Shown here: piece by piece, positions 17,869 to 29,879 of the stretch
Numbering within the stretch: the first letter of the stretch is position 1
Layout: the number at the start of each line of letters is the position of its first letter
DNA from: Ascoidea tarda (nom. inval.)
Lineage: Eukaryota > Ascomycota > Saccharomycetes > Ascoideales > Ascoideaceae
DNA: 58,478 bases
NCBI GenBank assembly: GCA_030560485.1
Contig: JAKTTS010000029.1
Span: 1 to 58,478, forward strand
Direction of reading: 5' to 3'
The notes under the pieces: model-generated
Seen by the model: the letters and a program-made list of their open reading frames with translations, nothing else
Databases searched by the model: none
What the model was told of the DNA's origin: nothing
Position numbers and translations under genes: made by a program

Positions 17869-20845
17869 TAACAATAACAATAACAATAACAATATCACCA
17901 ACATTATCACTTATCCTAATTCTAATTCTAAAGATTTCAGGCTTAACTCAAATCCAACTCTAGTTAATCAAAATCAAAATCAATCCTTTGATGAAAATTT
18001 ATTTAACAACTTGGATAATTTGAACAATCTATCTAATCTAGATAACTTCAACTCTTTAAACAACTTGTCCTTTTCAAATCTTACTTTTGACTACAACTTC
18101 GATAATAATTCAAATCTAACTCTTCATGAAGAAAAAAATGATAACACAAACTATTTAGCATCAAACCTATCTCTAATCAAACCAATCTCTGCTTCTTCAA
18201 ATTTAGTTCAATCTAATAACAATAATATTAATAATATTAATAATAATAATAATATTAATATTAATAATAATAATAATATTATCAATAATAATAATAAAAT
18301 TAACTCAAATCTTTTCTTAAATCAAAACAATACTGGGAAATCTTCCTTACTTCCTATCGTTTCTCTAACTCCTTTAACTACTGGTAATCAAAACAACTTC
18401 TTCAAAAATCAAAATACTCATAATTTCAATAATGATTTCTTACTCACTTCTCCTGTCATTAATCAATCTCCTTCAATCTCAAATTTTAATCATTTCAGAC
18501 AAAACTCAATCCAAGATGACTCTCTTTCTAACATATTCAACAACAAATCCTCCTTCTATCCAAATTCTCCTATTTTATCCAACAACTTTCTCCAAAACCA
18601 ATTTAATCAATCCCTATCCAATCTCTCCATCTACTCAAACAAAACTTCTCGACAAAATAACCAATTAAACCACTTGAACCAAAACAATGATTCCATTTCA
18701 CATAACAACTTGAATAAAAGTCTCTCCAGCATTGCAAATCCCTCTCAAATTAACATTATTAATCCACAGCTTCTATTCAACTCTACAGGTGGAAATTCTA
18801 TTAAAATTGATCAAAACCAAAACCAAAACCGAAACCAAAACCAAAATCAAGACCAAGACCAAGACCAAAATCAAAACAACCAAAATAATGACAGCGACTT
18901 TGACTACAACTCATCCACTATCTTCAGCGATGACAATGATTTCCTAACTTACCACAACCCTTTTGATAATAACTCAACTACAATGGCAATCAGCGAAAAT
19001 TTGGTCACTCCTACCTCAAACACTTTCAGCTTCCACCAATCCTCTTTTGATTTCAAATTTCCATCCTCAAATTCAATCAACAACTTGAACTCCTTCACAA
19101 ACTTATCTAGCCAAGCGTCCTTTCTCAATCAATCTTCTTTAAAGTACGAAAACGACTCAGATGACGAAGCTGACGATGAGTTTAAACCAAAGTTCAACAA
19201 ACTATTCAACAAAATGAAGATTATTCCTGAAAATGAAAACTTAACAAATTTTTCCACTTTTTCTACTGCGCCCGAGTCACCAAAAAGTCTCACTTTTAGC
19301 TCAAACAAAAATCGTGACAATACTAATAATAAGCACACTAATCGCTCTGAAATTGATACTAACAATAACTCCTTTAACAATCATCCAAATAACCACAATA
19401 CTAAATTCACTAATACTTCTAACAATAACTTAAAGAATACTTCAAACAAAAATTCAAATTCCATCCCATCAAATAATTCATTTGCTCCTAATTACAAAGA
19501 GCTATTTTCAAGTGTGAATTCCGGATCCAAAATCATGAAAACAAGAAAGAAATTAAGATATTCCAGTAATAGCCTATCACTATTGCCCATATCTGTTACT
19601 ACTTCAAACAATAGTAACAATAGCGGCATCGATAGTAACAGCTTTATTGATATCAGCTCATTAAATAATGTCAAAAGCATCAGTCCCAACTCCAATAATT
19701 CCAAAGAACTTAACATTTCAAATCAGAGAAGCGATGGTAAAATTAATACTGATGGTTCCTCCGACAAATATTATAATGGTAATAATTCAAAGAGGAAAAT
19801 CTCAATAAAGGAAAAATTAATAAGAAAGAGCAAAAAAGATAATGGCTCCGTCTCATCAATTTCTATTCATGATTCAGATACACCATCATTTTCAGTCTCG
19901 GGTGCTATTAAGCACAAAATATCCAATGCAAATTTGAAAGAAAAATTAATGAAGTCTCCAACAAAGAGATCACTCAAGTCCATCACTAAATCAAGAACAG
20001 GTTCGATATCTTCAGGTACCTCATTTAATACCTCCTCGATATTTTCCCATAATACTTCAGCTTCCAATAATGATAATAGTAGTATCTCATCCGAATTAAA
20101 CTTAGAAACGGACATCAACATCAACAAAATGAATACTGACTTGGTAAATTCGTCAATGACCTCGTCCAACATAAAGAAGGAGTCTCAAAATATTATAGCT
20201 AGTACTAATATTAATGCTATTATTGGTGTTATTACTACATCCACTACAAACAGCAACAATAATAATAACAATAATAATAACAATAAAAGTAACGGTAACA
20301 GTAACAATAAAAATATAAATACGACTGATAATAATAACAATATCTCTGAAGCTACTTATAGTACTACCACTGGCTCCGATACTAGCACAATAAGAAATAC
20401 AAATAACAACTTAAATATTAATTTTGGCATGCATTCAAATTTAAACAACAAGACTGGCGTTCATTCAAACAAAAACATTTTTCCTAATCATTACAGCACC
20501 CCTATACCTAAATTGCCCAAGACATTATCTATTAATATTCACAATAAAGATTCAAATGAAGTAACATCGATCAATTTAATGACACCGTTAACTCAGGAGC
20601 AAATTGAGCAGCAACACTTGATAATTAATCCAGCTTCAAGAAGAGGAAGGAAACCCAGTTTGCAATTCGATCCTACTAAAATTTTTTCTTGTACTTTATG
20701 CTCCAGAAAATTTAAAAGACAAGAGCATTTAAAAAGACATTTCAGATCATTACACACTGGAGAAAAACCATTCACTTGTCATAAATGTGGTAAAAAGTTT
20801 TCAAGGTCCGATAACCTTGGCCAGCATATTAAAACGCATGGATGA
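17153..20845 (+). CDS. Large Msn2/Msn4-type C2H2 zinc-finger transcription factor
   Basis: This 1230-aa protein ends in two tandem C2H2 fingers (about residues 1178-1229): [17 protein letters not shown] with H-x4-H closure, a TGEKPF-type linker, then [17 protein letters not shown]. The R-x-EHLKRH and RSDNL-x-QH recognition helices are those of the Msn2/Msn4/Rgm1/Com2 group, which bind stress response elements (AGGGG/CCCCT). The rest is extreme low complexity: NLNN-type repeats, poly-Asn runs (for example 17830-17893), a QNQN/DQDQ repeat, and a Ser-rich basic segment near residue 800-980. One conserved-looking acidic patch ([19 protein letters not shown]) near residue 196 may be an activation motif. 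Exact orthology (MSN2, MSN4 or a paralogue) cannot be settled by eye. Confidence 0.85.
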
Positions 20846-21431
20846 TCAAATATTTTATTTAAACCAAGCATCTTTTTTGTTGTTTTTTTTTTGTCATTTT
20901 ATTTATTGATCGTTTTGATGAGTTTATTTTTTCATTATTATTTCTTCTATTTAAAATTTTTTTCTGTTTGTTTTCTTGCAATTTATTCTTTTTATGTTTT
21001 CTCGCTCATTGGTGTTTTTCTCTGCAGCTGTTTTCTTTTTGGGAATCTATTTTACTCTATGTGTTTCGTTTTTCGTTTTTCGTTATTGTTTTTGTTTACT
21101 TCATCAGTTTTTTATTTATTATATTATTATCTCTGATATTTTTGCGACATTTCTTGACAATTTTTGTATTTTTTTTGTTTTGATGATTTTTACGGTTTTG
21201 GAGTCTCAGGAAAAGGAATATATTAATGGTTATTAAATTAGGGCGACGCTGTTTACTTCACGTCTGTTCCGTTTCTGTAGGGGTTTTCGAAGCCGTTACG
21301 CGTGTAAACGCGTTTTGCGCTCAAACGAGCGCATTTTGAAAGGTATTTTGTGGAGGCAGCCAGAGCTCCAAAAGCAGTCATGAATCTTGGAGAATTTTCG
21401 TTGAGTGGTTGTGCTTCTTCTGCTTCTTCTA
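20846..21431. promoter_or_regulatory. 3' region of zinc-finger gene and RRG8 promoter with paired MCB-like sites
   Basis: The first ~350 bp are strongly T-rich 3' flank. At 21,240-21,400 the sequence becomes GC-richer and holds two ACGCGT boxes (21298-21303 and 21308-21313), ten bp apart start to start. They are followed at once by a perfect 7-bp inverted repeat, TGCGCTC (21316-21322) and GAGCGCA (21327-21333), around a 4-bp spacer. ACGCGT is the MluI cell-cycle box bound by MBF in budding yeasts. Confidence 0.65.
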
Positions 21432-22502
21432 ATGAAGGTTTATGCTCCCAAGGCGCCCCAGGCGACACTTTCCCCAGTAATAAACTCTCTCCACAGATGG
21501 TCTGGTCTTCCTCAAAGGATCAGTCGTGGTGCTGTTGCCCAACACTACAAGGAAAATGGTGATCAAGACGTCAATTACACCAATCATCTCAAACACAACT
21601 TTTTGTTCAAGATGTTAGTTAGTCCTCCACGACTAGATAAAATTTCCTCAGTAGTCATACCGAAGGAGTTGTTGTTGAAGCTCAATTTCTACCAGAAACA
21701 ACAGCTGGAGTCTGAGTCTGAGATGGAAAATACCTACTGGATTCTTCCTACCAACCATAACGTACAACAATCTGATCAAAAGAATAATCTCGGTAATGGT
21801 TTTTATCTTTCCCTAGCATCTTCGTTGATTGATTCTGAAAAAACTCAAAATAAGATAAAACATGTTTATCCAGTGGTCTCAATATACAAAAATAATAAAA
21901 GTGGCGATATCTTGAAAAATCGTAATGTCCTTAACAAAAAAAACAATTTTGAAATGAAAACTTTTAATACTAGTATTATTGTAAGATATCACTTGGATCA
22001 AATCCTAATTTGCTTAAAACAGCTATCTTTTTTATTCGTAAATTTCAAAAGTTTTGATGAAATTAATCTTGCTCAGCTTTCAGAAAGTCATATAATTTTA
22101 AAGATTCCAACTGGTTTTGAGAAAGATATAAATCAGCTCTTGGATAACAATAAACATATTCCAATTTCTCTGTCTCCCTCGACAAACCTTCCATTATCAT
22201 TTCAATCTACTGGGCCATCATCTCCTTTGGTTGTCGATATGGTTGAGATTCTAAATGGGGTTTCTAAACTATATTCCACAAGCTCCTCACAAGAATTGTC
22301 TAAATTAAAAACTCATAACTACGAAACACTCTATCAAATAAAAAATGAACTAGCCACTCTAGTAACTTCCAACAAAAAAGATGAAGACATTTCAGATCTT
22401 AAGTCAACATGCATAATCATTCATCAGAATAGTAAAACTAAATCCAATTTACCCACTTTTTTAACAAATCTATATAGATTGAGTAGCTTTTTGCAAAGTT
22501 AA
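21432..22502 (+). CDS. RRG8: Probable Rrg8, mitochondrial genome maintenance/respiratory growth protein
   Basis: S. cerevisiae Rrg8 is a mitochondrial protein needed for respiratory growth and mitochondrial genome maintenance; its biochemistry is unknown. Similarity, recalled rather than computed, is in LSPVINSLHRW (Rrg8 VSPLITNFEKW), NFLFKMLVSPPRLDKIS followed by PKELLLKL (Rrg8 LLASPMRAEKIS...RELLIPL), then a ...YPVVSIYK... block where Rrg8 has FPISVLQ. The ATG at 21432 gives 356 aa, longer than Rrg8 (~277 aa). The frame is open upstream through GTG/CTT codons but without ATG, so 21432 is the only in-frame choice seen. The N-terminus (MKVYAPKAPQ) is weakly basic. Upstream lie two ACGCGT boxes. 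Orthology is likely but not certain. Confidence 0.6.
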   Translation: MKVYAPKAPQATLSPVINSLHRWSGLPQRISRGAVAQHYKENGDQDVNYTNHLKHNFLFKMLVSPPRLDKISSVVIPKELLLKLNFYQKQQLESESEMENTYWILPTNHNVQQSDQKNNLGNGFYLSLASSLIDSEKTQNKIKHVYPVVSIYKNNKSGDILKNRNVLNKKNNFEMKTFNTSIIVRYHLDQILICLKQLSFLFVNFKSFDEINLAQLSESHIILKIPTGFEKDINQLLDNNKHIPISLSPSTNLPLSFQSTGPSSPLVVDMVEILNGVSKLYSTSSSQELSKLKTHNYETLYQIKNELATLVTSNKKDEDISDLKSTCIIIHQNSKTKSNLPTFLTNLYRLSSFLQS

Positions 22503-23076
22503 GCTGTTTTATCAAAATTATGAATTATTTCATTTTTGTTTTGCAAATACTTATAATATATGTATATATCCTTTTTACCAAAAAAAATTGAATAAAAAGA
22601 AATGGGTTAGCCGTAAAACACAGCTTCCTTGGAATTTTAATATGCAATATTCAATAATCAATACTGAACATCAAATATAAAACATGAGATTCAAACCATG
22701 AAGAAAACAACTAAAAACTATGAATATTTCCCATTCTGTCATTATAGAATAAAAATTCTAATAGAACTAATATATCTGAAATAAGCGAAAGTCGTCATGA
22801 AAAACCTGAAATAATCTATCACAATAACCAAAATCAATGTCAGTTATGATCATTAAATATGTTTAACAAATAAAAAAATAAAATGTAAAAAATAAAAATA
22901 AAAATCAAATCAAATCAAAATAAAATAAATAAATAAATAAATAAATATATAAATAAATCAAATAAATCAAATACCACAGGTAGATAAAATAATAACACAA
23001 TTATATAAAACCAGGAAAAAAAAACCAGAATAAAAAATTAACAAGCAAAATACAAAAACCAAAAATATAAAAATGA
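22503..23076. other. Convergent AT-rich 3' flanks, RRG8 / STE12
   Basis: This is very AT-rich sequence with simple AAAT/AAATC-type repeats around 22,860-22,980 (runs of aaataaat). Nothing coding or structured was recognised; it is the expected 3' untranslated and termination region for both neighbours. Confidence 0.7.
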
Positions 23077-25136
23077 TTATAATGGAATAATAGAGTCTGG
23101 TGTTGGAATTGAAAACAGTAGATTACTTTCTATATTATCGTAATTAAAATTATGATTAACAGAGGTATTCGAAACAGTAACTATATTGAAGTTTTCATTG
23201 CTATTTCCATTGCTATTTCCATTGCCATTTCCATTTCCATTTTCATCGCCATTTCGAGTATCGCCAGAATTTATATCATTCTCTTTATCGTTTAAAGGTC
23301 GATTATCTGTTAGCTGTGGAACTGAATTGCTTCTAATAACGCTTGTATGTTGACCACCGATTACATTTGGACGAGCTGAATTCAAAATAGGCTGGTTACA
23401 AACTTTTCTTTTGCTAAGTATGGTAGAAGGCTTTCTTATTCTTCCATCCATTGAGATGGAGTTATTGAGAGGTTTTTTCAGAGTTGGAACAGATGAAACA
23501 TTAGGCAACATACCGATGCTAGGATTGACCCCAAATGGATATAAGTAAGGATATATTAGTTGGGATGGTTGAGGCTGAAGCTGAGTTTGTGTTTGGCATT
23601 GTTGGTGCTGCTGTTGCTGCTGTTGCTGCTGTTGTTGTTTTTGCATCTGTAAATGTACTGCTAATAAATTAGGATTAGATAATAAATAAGGATTTATGCA
23701 GTTGACCCCAGATAAATAGGGATTGTTCAACATTGGTGGTAAAATTGAACTTGTTGATTGATCTTGTGGGAGCATTGGAAAGCCAGGAAAATAATTGGGC
23801 AATGTAGCAATAAAAGGATCACTGGGAGGTATTGAGCTAGGAAGAGTATGGGCTAGTTGAGATGATGTTTGAATTGACTGGAACAGATCCTCCGAAAAGG
23901 AATTGGGAATTTTGGGTTGATTCAATGGTTGTTGTGTTAGCTGACTAAATTGAGGGAAGCTTGTATTTAAATATTCATCAAGTAAATATTCTTGTTGAGG
24001 TTGTGGTGTGTTTGATTGTAAAGACGGAAGCTGAAAATTTTGTAGTTGCTGGATTTGCTGCTGCTGTTGGACCAATAGATTGGAATTAAGAGGATTTATT
24101 TGGAAATTGTCAGGGATGAGAAATGGATTGAAATGATTTGGATCAGAGATAGTTGTTGGAGGAAAATAGTCTAATGGAAATGCATCTTCAGCTGGTGGTT
24201 GAGATAAATCGGGAGTTTCTGTTAAAAACTGAGAGAAATCAAAATCGTTGTTGTTTTGAGCAGCTTCGTCAATTTGCAATTGAATTTGGTCTAAGAAATC
24301 ATTATTCAATTCAGTATTGTTAGGATCAAAAAAGTTAGGATCGTTAAGAAATTGAGATGATTCATCATTATTGTCCATTTGGGCATTGAATGATTGATCA
24401 CAGTTGGCGATATTGTTGTTGAGAATATTGTTTTTCGGTAAAATTTGATCTTTTGGTTTAGAAATTGTGGTGTTTTGATTTTTCTCGTCTTTTAATACAC
24501 TCAACTTTTGTAGCTGTTCTCTTTCTTTAGCAAAATAGTTAAGAGACCTCTTGTGTTGCTCAATGTAGGCATTGAACTGATCAAACAACGGTTTTGAATC
24601 ATCGTACTTGAAACTTATTGCAGGCTCAAGAATTGATTTGGAAATTAGTTTTTCATCTTTCTTTTCCCTTTTTAAATCTCTTTCTAATGCATCAGAAAAT
24701 AACTTGTCATGAGGAACACTAAACCAAAAGAATACCTTTTGTTTTTTTTGAGTTCTGAGACAATTGTTCTTGTGTAAAAACTGCAAGAATTCAGACTTTG
24801 GTGGTTCTAGCACAGCATCGTTACCACATTTAAGATTTCTTAAGTCAGAAAAGACACCTTCTTCGAATTTTTTTCTGTCGATTATATCTCTGCCAAATTG
24901 TTTGAATCTATAGGTGATGCACTTGACAATATCAGTGCCAGTGATAAAATATAGGTTTTTCCAAAAGACACAAGAAATAAAGCCCTCATCATGATTAAGA
25001 TAATATCTTCTTATTATCTGGTGTTCTTGCCAATTTGCTGGAGCAGTTATTAGAAAGAATTTTAGATCATCAGCCAATCTGATTCTATTTTCAAGTGGAT
25101 CAGACTTTATTGAGCTTTTCAAGGTGGTTGTAGCAG

Positions 25137-25171
<35 letters not shown>

Positions 25172-25359
25172 GAGCTGGCGTTTGATTTGGAGGCAGAAGA
25201 AGCTGAGGTGAGAGAAGTTTGGGCTGTGGTGGATGCTGAATTAGAAGCTGAAGCGGTGGAGGTGGAGGTGGAGGTGGAGGTGGAGGTGGAGATGTAGGCT
25301 GTGGTTGCTGATGGCTTTGGAGAAGTTTCCTGTGATTGTTTGAGTGATATTGGGCCCAT
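23077..25359 (-). CDS. STE12: Ste12 transcription factor
   Basis: Ste12 is the homeodomain-like factor that executes mating-pheromone and filamentation MAP kinase output through pheromone response elements (TGAAACA). The STE domain covers about residues 90-275 of 760: RLADDLKFFLITAPANWQE, HQIIRRYYL, FISCVFWKNLYFITGTDIVK, FSDLRNLKCG and TQKKQKVFFWFSVPHDK are nearly invariant in the family. An N-terminal Ser/Thr/Ala repeat tract precedes it. The remaining ~480 residues are Asn/Gln/Pro-rich with a Gln run and contain no C2H2 fingers, as in other Saccharomycotina Ste12 proteins and unlike filamentous fungi. The start is a clear ATG at 25359. It has a long (about 1 kb) upstream region shared with the 3' end of DLD2. 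Confidence 0.96.
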
Positions 25360-26356
25360 TAGTGTGTAGGATTAGAGGAGTAGAAGAATGAGTAAGAATA
25401 ATGCTGGCAATATGATGGGAAGAGAGGAATAGAGGGATTGGGTAGGTGGTGAAGAAAAAAGTGATAAGAAAAGATAAAGGATGGAAAAATAGAAGACAAT
25501 GTGTGGTTTGAAAAATTCGTAGAGATGATGAGTAAAAATTGAGTTTTTATAGGAGCAACAAGTAGATCAGATACTTTGGGATGAATTGGAGTAAGCAGAA
25601 TGGAATTTAGAGAACTTATAACTACTGTTGGGTCGTTTTGTCTGGAGCTAATAGCCTTTATGCTGCTTATATTTTGCTGATTTCTGTGTTTCTGCTTGCT
25701 TTTTCTAGTGAGACGAAAAGCCTATACTTGGAGCAGTTTGAACAGGTTGAGCAGTTCAAGAGAAGTGGACTTGAGCTCTGAAAAATAAAAGCTAGAAATA
25801 CTGCTTCAAACAACAGTCCACACCTTCAAAGGCCAGCGACAGGTGCTTTGGTGAGAAGCATAGAACACCAAGGGCCAATTTGGGGCAAGATAAAAATAAA
25901 CTGGTGTAAGAGGAAACATGTTGTGCCTTTTTCTAACAAAGATCTGGTGCTTTTGATCCAAGCTGCAAGCAACTTCCAGACACACACCAGTGCCTGCTGG
26001 AAGCTCGCACCAGAGAGCAGTTGCTGCTGGGTTTGGAGGTGTTTAAAACAGAGCCCAAGCTTGTTGGACGTGTTGGGTGCTGTTGGTCAACGATAGGCTT
26101 CTACAGGAGCGAGTATTTATAGCCTTTTCATAGCTTTTGAGGCTGCAGCAGGGCAGAGAGCTGTAGAGGAGGGAAGGGCATTGGAGAGGATGGAGCAGCT
26201 GGGACAGCTGGGACAGCTGGCCACTGTTCACTGGACGACTCTTGGTGCCTGATTCTCTGCTTCATCGCCATCTTACGCTTTACGCTTTATGGTTTGTGGT
26301 CCAGCTCAGAGCCAGATCAAAGTAGGTGGAATAATAAATGCAGAAGGGCCGAGGCT
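25360..26356. promoter_or_regulatory. STE12 upstream region and DLD2 3' flank
   Basis: This is nearly 1 kb containing a purine-rich (on the plus strand) leader next to STE12 up to about 25,520, TATA-like tttttataggagc near 25,545 and gtatttatagcc near 26,113. A cagctgggacagctggga-type short repeat lies at about 26,196-26,220. Small open frames starting at TTG codons are present but unsupported. No TGAAACA element was noticed next to STE12. Confidence 0.5.
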
Positions 26357-27988
26357 CTATTTATCGAAGTTTATATACTTGTAAGGATTCAAGATCAACT
26401 TGGGGTCGTAGAGCTTCTTCAACTGCTTCATCAAGTTGATTTCGACGTCTGACTTAGAATATCCAATGTAGTTTTTCTTCTGGAACCCTAGACCATGTTC
26501 AGCAGAGATGGACCCCTTGTGTTTTTTGATCCATTCGTAGACAAAAGGCTCCAAGCAGCTTTCCACTTCTTTGGAGTATCTTCTCACTGCGACATTCAAA
26601 TGTAGATTGCCATCGCCAATGTGGCCATATCCAATAGCATCCTTCACAGGAAATTCCTCTGTTTCTCCGATCAAGTTGAACTCACCTAATCTGACTTTGA
26701 CGTCTTCAACTAGCTTGTACAAGTCCTGGATGGGAATTGAGACATCGTATTTATAAACACCACCGTAGATTGTGCTTGCTTCAGAAACAGATTCTCTCCA
26801 ATTCCAGAGAGTTTTCAATTGCGTTTCGTCCTGAGCTACTACACCATCGCTGACTATTTCATTTTCCATAGCATATTCCAAAAACGACTCCAATTTGACA
26901 TCGTCGTGGTCTTTGTTTGACCCGGAAGTCTCAATTAGTATGTAAAAGGGATGTTCTTCATCCAATGGATGGCTTTTTTGCTTTAAAAATTCCTTTGATA
27001 GTTTTTGAGAATTCAAATCCATAAACTCAAAAGCCGATAAGATTTCGCTGAGATAGTTTTTACTTTCGGTAAATGCCTTTTGAACAGCTTCATAAGATTC
27101 GACACCCAAAAACGCAACGTTAACAGCCTTTGGTCTGGTTGGACATAGAACTGACACTCCAGTTATAATGCCCAAAGTTCCTTCAGAGCCAATGAACAAT
27201 TGCTTCAAGTCAAAACCAGTGTTATCTTTTCTTAACGAGTTCAATGAGTTCAACACTGTTCCATCAGGCAAAACCACTTCTAATCCCAATACAGACCCAT
27301 GTAGTGATCCATATCTTAATAGTCTTAAACCACCAGCATTTGTAGCAACATTACCACCAATAAAACAAGACCCTTTTGCACCCAAATCCAATGGAAAAAT
27401 AAACCCATTTCCAGCTAAAAAGGCGTCAGCGTTCTCTAGGATAACACCAGCATCCGCTTTTAAAATACCAGAGACATTATCAAACGATCTAATCTTATTC
27501 AAGTTCGCCAACGATAAAACAATTTCATCAAACACTGGGTTGGAACCACCAACCAAACCAGTGTTTCCCGATTGAGGAACAACTGGTAGACTGTTTTCAT
27601 TGCAGTACTTCAATATTTTCGACACCTGCTCAGTGGTCTTTGGTTTTAAAACTAAAGAAGACTGGCCTTTATATTTTCGTAAATGGTCCTCATTAAAGAA
27701 ATCCAAATCAGCCGTTAGAACCAAATTGTCGTCATTATCAAGAACTTGCTTAAAATGAACAATATCGTCACTTGTAAGTCTTTTAAAGTGCTCAAATCTT
27801 TTTAAACTGGGATAAGTTTCTGAGGTTAGTTTGACATCCCCTTTACTACTATAAAATCGGCAGTTTGAAAATTTGATGAAATTTGTAGTATAAACAGGAA
27901 GTACCTTTTTCGAGCTTAGTAATACCTTGGAGGAGTTTTGTACCAAGTATCTTGGAAGCAACAGTCTCTGGCAAGCTCTTGAAAACAT
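26357..27988 (-). CDS. DLD2: Mitochondrial D-2-hydroxyacid (D-lactate/D-2-hydroxyglutarate) dehydrogenase
   Basis: This FAD flavoprotein of the Dld2/Dld3 family oxidises D-2-hydroxyglutarate and D-lactate; in S. cerevisiae Dld2 is mitochondrial. The 543-aa protein starts at ATG 27988; an upstream frame extension has only a TTG. A basic, Arg/Ser-rich presequence ([17 protein letters not shown]) fits matrix import. FAD-binding landmarks are [47 protein letters not shown] and [12 protein letters not shown]. The C-terminal FAD-oxidase block has [16 protein letters not shown] and [19 protein letters not shown], the conserved His-rich metal/substrate site. It matches S. cerevisiae Dld2 almost end to end. 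It is divergent from AOS1. Confidence 0.94.
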   Translation of the reverse strand: MFSRACQRLLLPRYLVQNSSKVLLSSKKVLPVYTTNFIKFSNCRFYSSKGDVKLTSETYPSLKRFEHFKRLTSDDIVHFKQVLDNDDNLVLTADLDFFNEDHLRKYKGQSSLVLKPKTTEQVSKILKYCNENSLPVVPQSGNTGLVGGSNPVFDEIVLSLANLNKIRSFDNVSGILKADAGVILENADAFLAGNGFIFPLDLGAKGSCFIGGNVATNAGGLRLLRYGSLHGSVLGLEVVLPDGTVLNSLNSLRKDNTGFDLKQLFIGSEGTLGIITGVSVLCPTRPKAVNVAFLGVESYEAVQKAFTESKNYLSEILSAFEFMDLNSQKLSKEFLKQKSHPLDEEHPFYILIETSGSNKDHDDVKLESFLEYAMENEIVSDGVVAQDETQLKTLWNWRESVSEASTIYGGVYKYDVSIPIQDLYKLVEDVKVRLGEFNLIGETEEFPVKDAIGYGHIGDGNLHLNVAVRRYSKEVESCLEPFVYEWIKKHKGSISAEHGLGFQKKNYIGYSKSDVEINLMKQLKKLYDPKLILNPYKYINFDK

Positions 27989-28628
27989 TTTCAGCCCAGT
28001 GCACTCGAAATCCCTAGAGATAGGTGGTGGAGACAAGAAGAAGAACAGTGAGTTTGAATAACAAAGTCATATATATCGTGGACATCGAATCTTATTTATG
28101 AGTAACAAAAAAAATTCTTATCCAATCGGAGCCGGGTTTATCGTGATCCATGGATAAATGAAGATAATACGCAGAAAAGATGGGAGATGTTGGCAGTACT
28201 GCTCATCTCTTGAACACAACCGAAGCATGCTCTCTAGAAGAGATTCCTGCTGTGCTGCCATCGTCTAGAGTCAATCAGAGCCTGGAGCAGCTGAAGAAGC
28301 ATTGAGGATGACAGTGGTGGTGGTAGCCGAGATCACACGAGATGAGATGGGATCACAGGCTTCAGTGCTGCTGTGTTGCAAAACCCAGCTGGAGAAGCAG
28401 CTAGATGCTCATCCTATCCACAGAAAGATTCTCTTTGCCGTTATATTTAACGACTAGTTGTTTCCAGCAGCAGCAATAGCAGCAGAGGAAGAAGAAGAAG
28501 CATTATAACGGAACCAGCGGCGTGGGTCAAATGAGAAAATGGGGATTGGAATCGCTTTATAATTTTTTCTTGTTTTCTCTGTTTTTTTGATTCTTTTGAA
28601 TTTGTTTATCTGTTGGGCGTTTTACAAA
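27989..28628. promoter_or_regulatory. Divergent promoter, DLD2 / AOS1
   Basis: This is 640 bp with a GC-richer centre (28,190-28,440). A TATA-like catatatatcg lies near 28,067-28,077 on the DLD2 side, and ttatatttaac near 28,440 on the AOS1 side. A GAA-rich run (28,486-28,500) and a T-rich leader precede AOS1. No CACGTG is present, unlike most other promoters here. Confidence 0.55.
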
Positions 28629-29879
28629 ATGTCGCTAAACCAGTTATTGAATCCACAGTTGAGTTCTAATGAGAAATTGTCCAATGATGAAATTGAGTTG
28701 TATGACAGACAAATTCGATTATGGGGCATGGAAGCTCAGCAGAGAATTCGTTGCACGAAGATTTTGTTGATTAATTTGTCAGGTATTGGGACTGAGATTG
28801 TCAAGAATCTAGTGTTATCTGGGATAAATGAGTTGTATTTGTTGGATGATAACGACGTTAAAGAAGAAGACTTAGCTACGCAATTTTTTCTCACTGAAGG
28901 TGAAGATGATTTGTTTCGTTTGGATATAATTGGCAGGAAAAAATTGGATGTAGCACTACCACAAATCCGAGAACTAAATCCCAGAGTTAAAATCAAAATT
29001 AATACTAGAAAATCAATTTATGATTTTTTAGATGATGGAGTGAGAAATCTAGATAATAAAGATTTTTTCAAGCAATTCAATTTAGTGATTTCAACTCAAT
29101 TGGATTCGATTTCGAATTTGAAATTGAATAAAATTACCAGATCATTGAATTTGCCATTTTACGCTACTAATTGTCATGGGTTGTTTGGATATTTCTTTTC
29201 AGATTTAATAATGTATGACTGTTTGAGTAATACTGATAATAGTCATAATAATCAAAACAATCAAAACAATCAAAACAATCAAAACAATCAAAACAATCAA
29301 AACAATCAAAACAATCAAAACAATCAAAACAATCAAAACAATCAAAATAATCATAAAAGTAATGTTAGTAATAATAATCGTAATAATCATAACAGTAATA
29401 ATAGTAACAAATTGATTTATTATCCATTTCATTCGTTATTGTCAATGAATTGCAATAATTCACCATTTAAAAATTTAAGAAAAAGACAAGTGATTACTAA
29501 GAAAAAGAGGATTTTGATATCGGTATTTATATTGACATTGATTAATTATGATTTCAAGTACCCATCAATAAATAAAAATGAGATAAAGATAAATGAAGAG
29601 CTATTTGATGAAGAGTTGGGTAAAATGTTTGAGAAACTTGAGTTGTTCTTTGAAAATGAAAATCCCAGACAAATTCAAGAAGAAACTAAGGAGCTATTGA
29701 AGGTTTTTTTAAACAATATCAACTGTGAATTTTCACCAGTTTGTGCGATTTTGGGTGGATCGTTAGCGCAGGATATTATTAATATGCTAAGCTTTAAAAA
29801 CTCGCCAGTGAATAATTTTTTAATATTGGATGGGTTATCGAGTGAAATGCCAATTTACCAAATTATCAAAAAAAAATAA
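28629..29879 (+). CDS. AOS1: Aos1, SUMO-activating enzyme E1 subunit
   Basis: Aos1 pairs with Uba2 to adenylate and activate SUMO (Smt3) in the nucleus. The 416-aa product begins at ATG 28629. The N-terminal signature DRQIRLWGMEAQQRIR, then KILLINLSGIGTEIVKNLVL (the nucleotide-fold Gly motif), LLDDNDVKEEDLATQFF and the C-terminal ILGGSLAQDIIN are typical. There is no catalytic Cys domain, as expected for Aos1. It is longer than S. cerevisiae Aos1 (347 aa) because of an inserted Asn/Gln tract of about eleven NNQ triplets plus NS-rich sequence (29,215-29,410), placed after FGYFFSDLIMYD, a beta-strand region of the fold. It converges with NFU1. Confidence 0.94.
   Translation: MSLNQLLNPQLSSNEKLSNDEIELYDRQIRLWGMEAQQRIRCTKILLINLSGIGTEIVKNLVLSGINELYLLDDNDVKEEDLATQFFLTEGEDDLFRLDIIGRKKLDVALPQIRELNPRVKIKINTRKSIYDFLDDGVRNLDNKDFFKQFNLVISTQLDSISNLKLNKITRSLNLPFYATNCHGLFGYFFSDLIMYDCLSNTDNSHNNQNNQNNQNNQNNQNNQNNQNNQNNQNNQNNQNNHKSNVSNNNRNNHNSNNSNKLIYYPFHSLLSMNCNNSPFKNLRKRQVITKKKRILISVFILTLINYDFKYPSINKNEIKINEELFDEELGKMFEKLELFFENENPRQIQEETKELLKVFLNNINCEFSPVCAILGGSLAQDIINMLSFKNSPVNNFLILDGLSSEMPIYQIIKKK
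29250..29350. repeat. 9-bp tandem repeat inside AOS1
   Basis: About ten near-perfect copies of atcaaaaca are followed by one diverged copy, coding for repeated Asn-Asn-Gln. Identical codons in every unit point to recent expansion by slippage rather than selected sequence. Confidence 0.9.
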
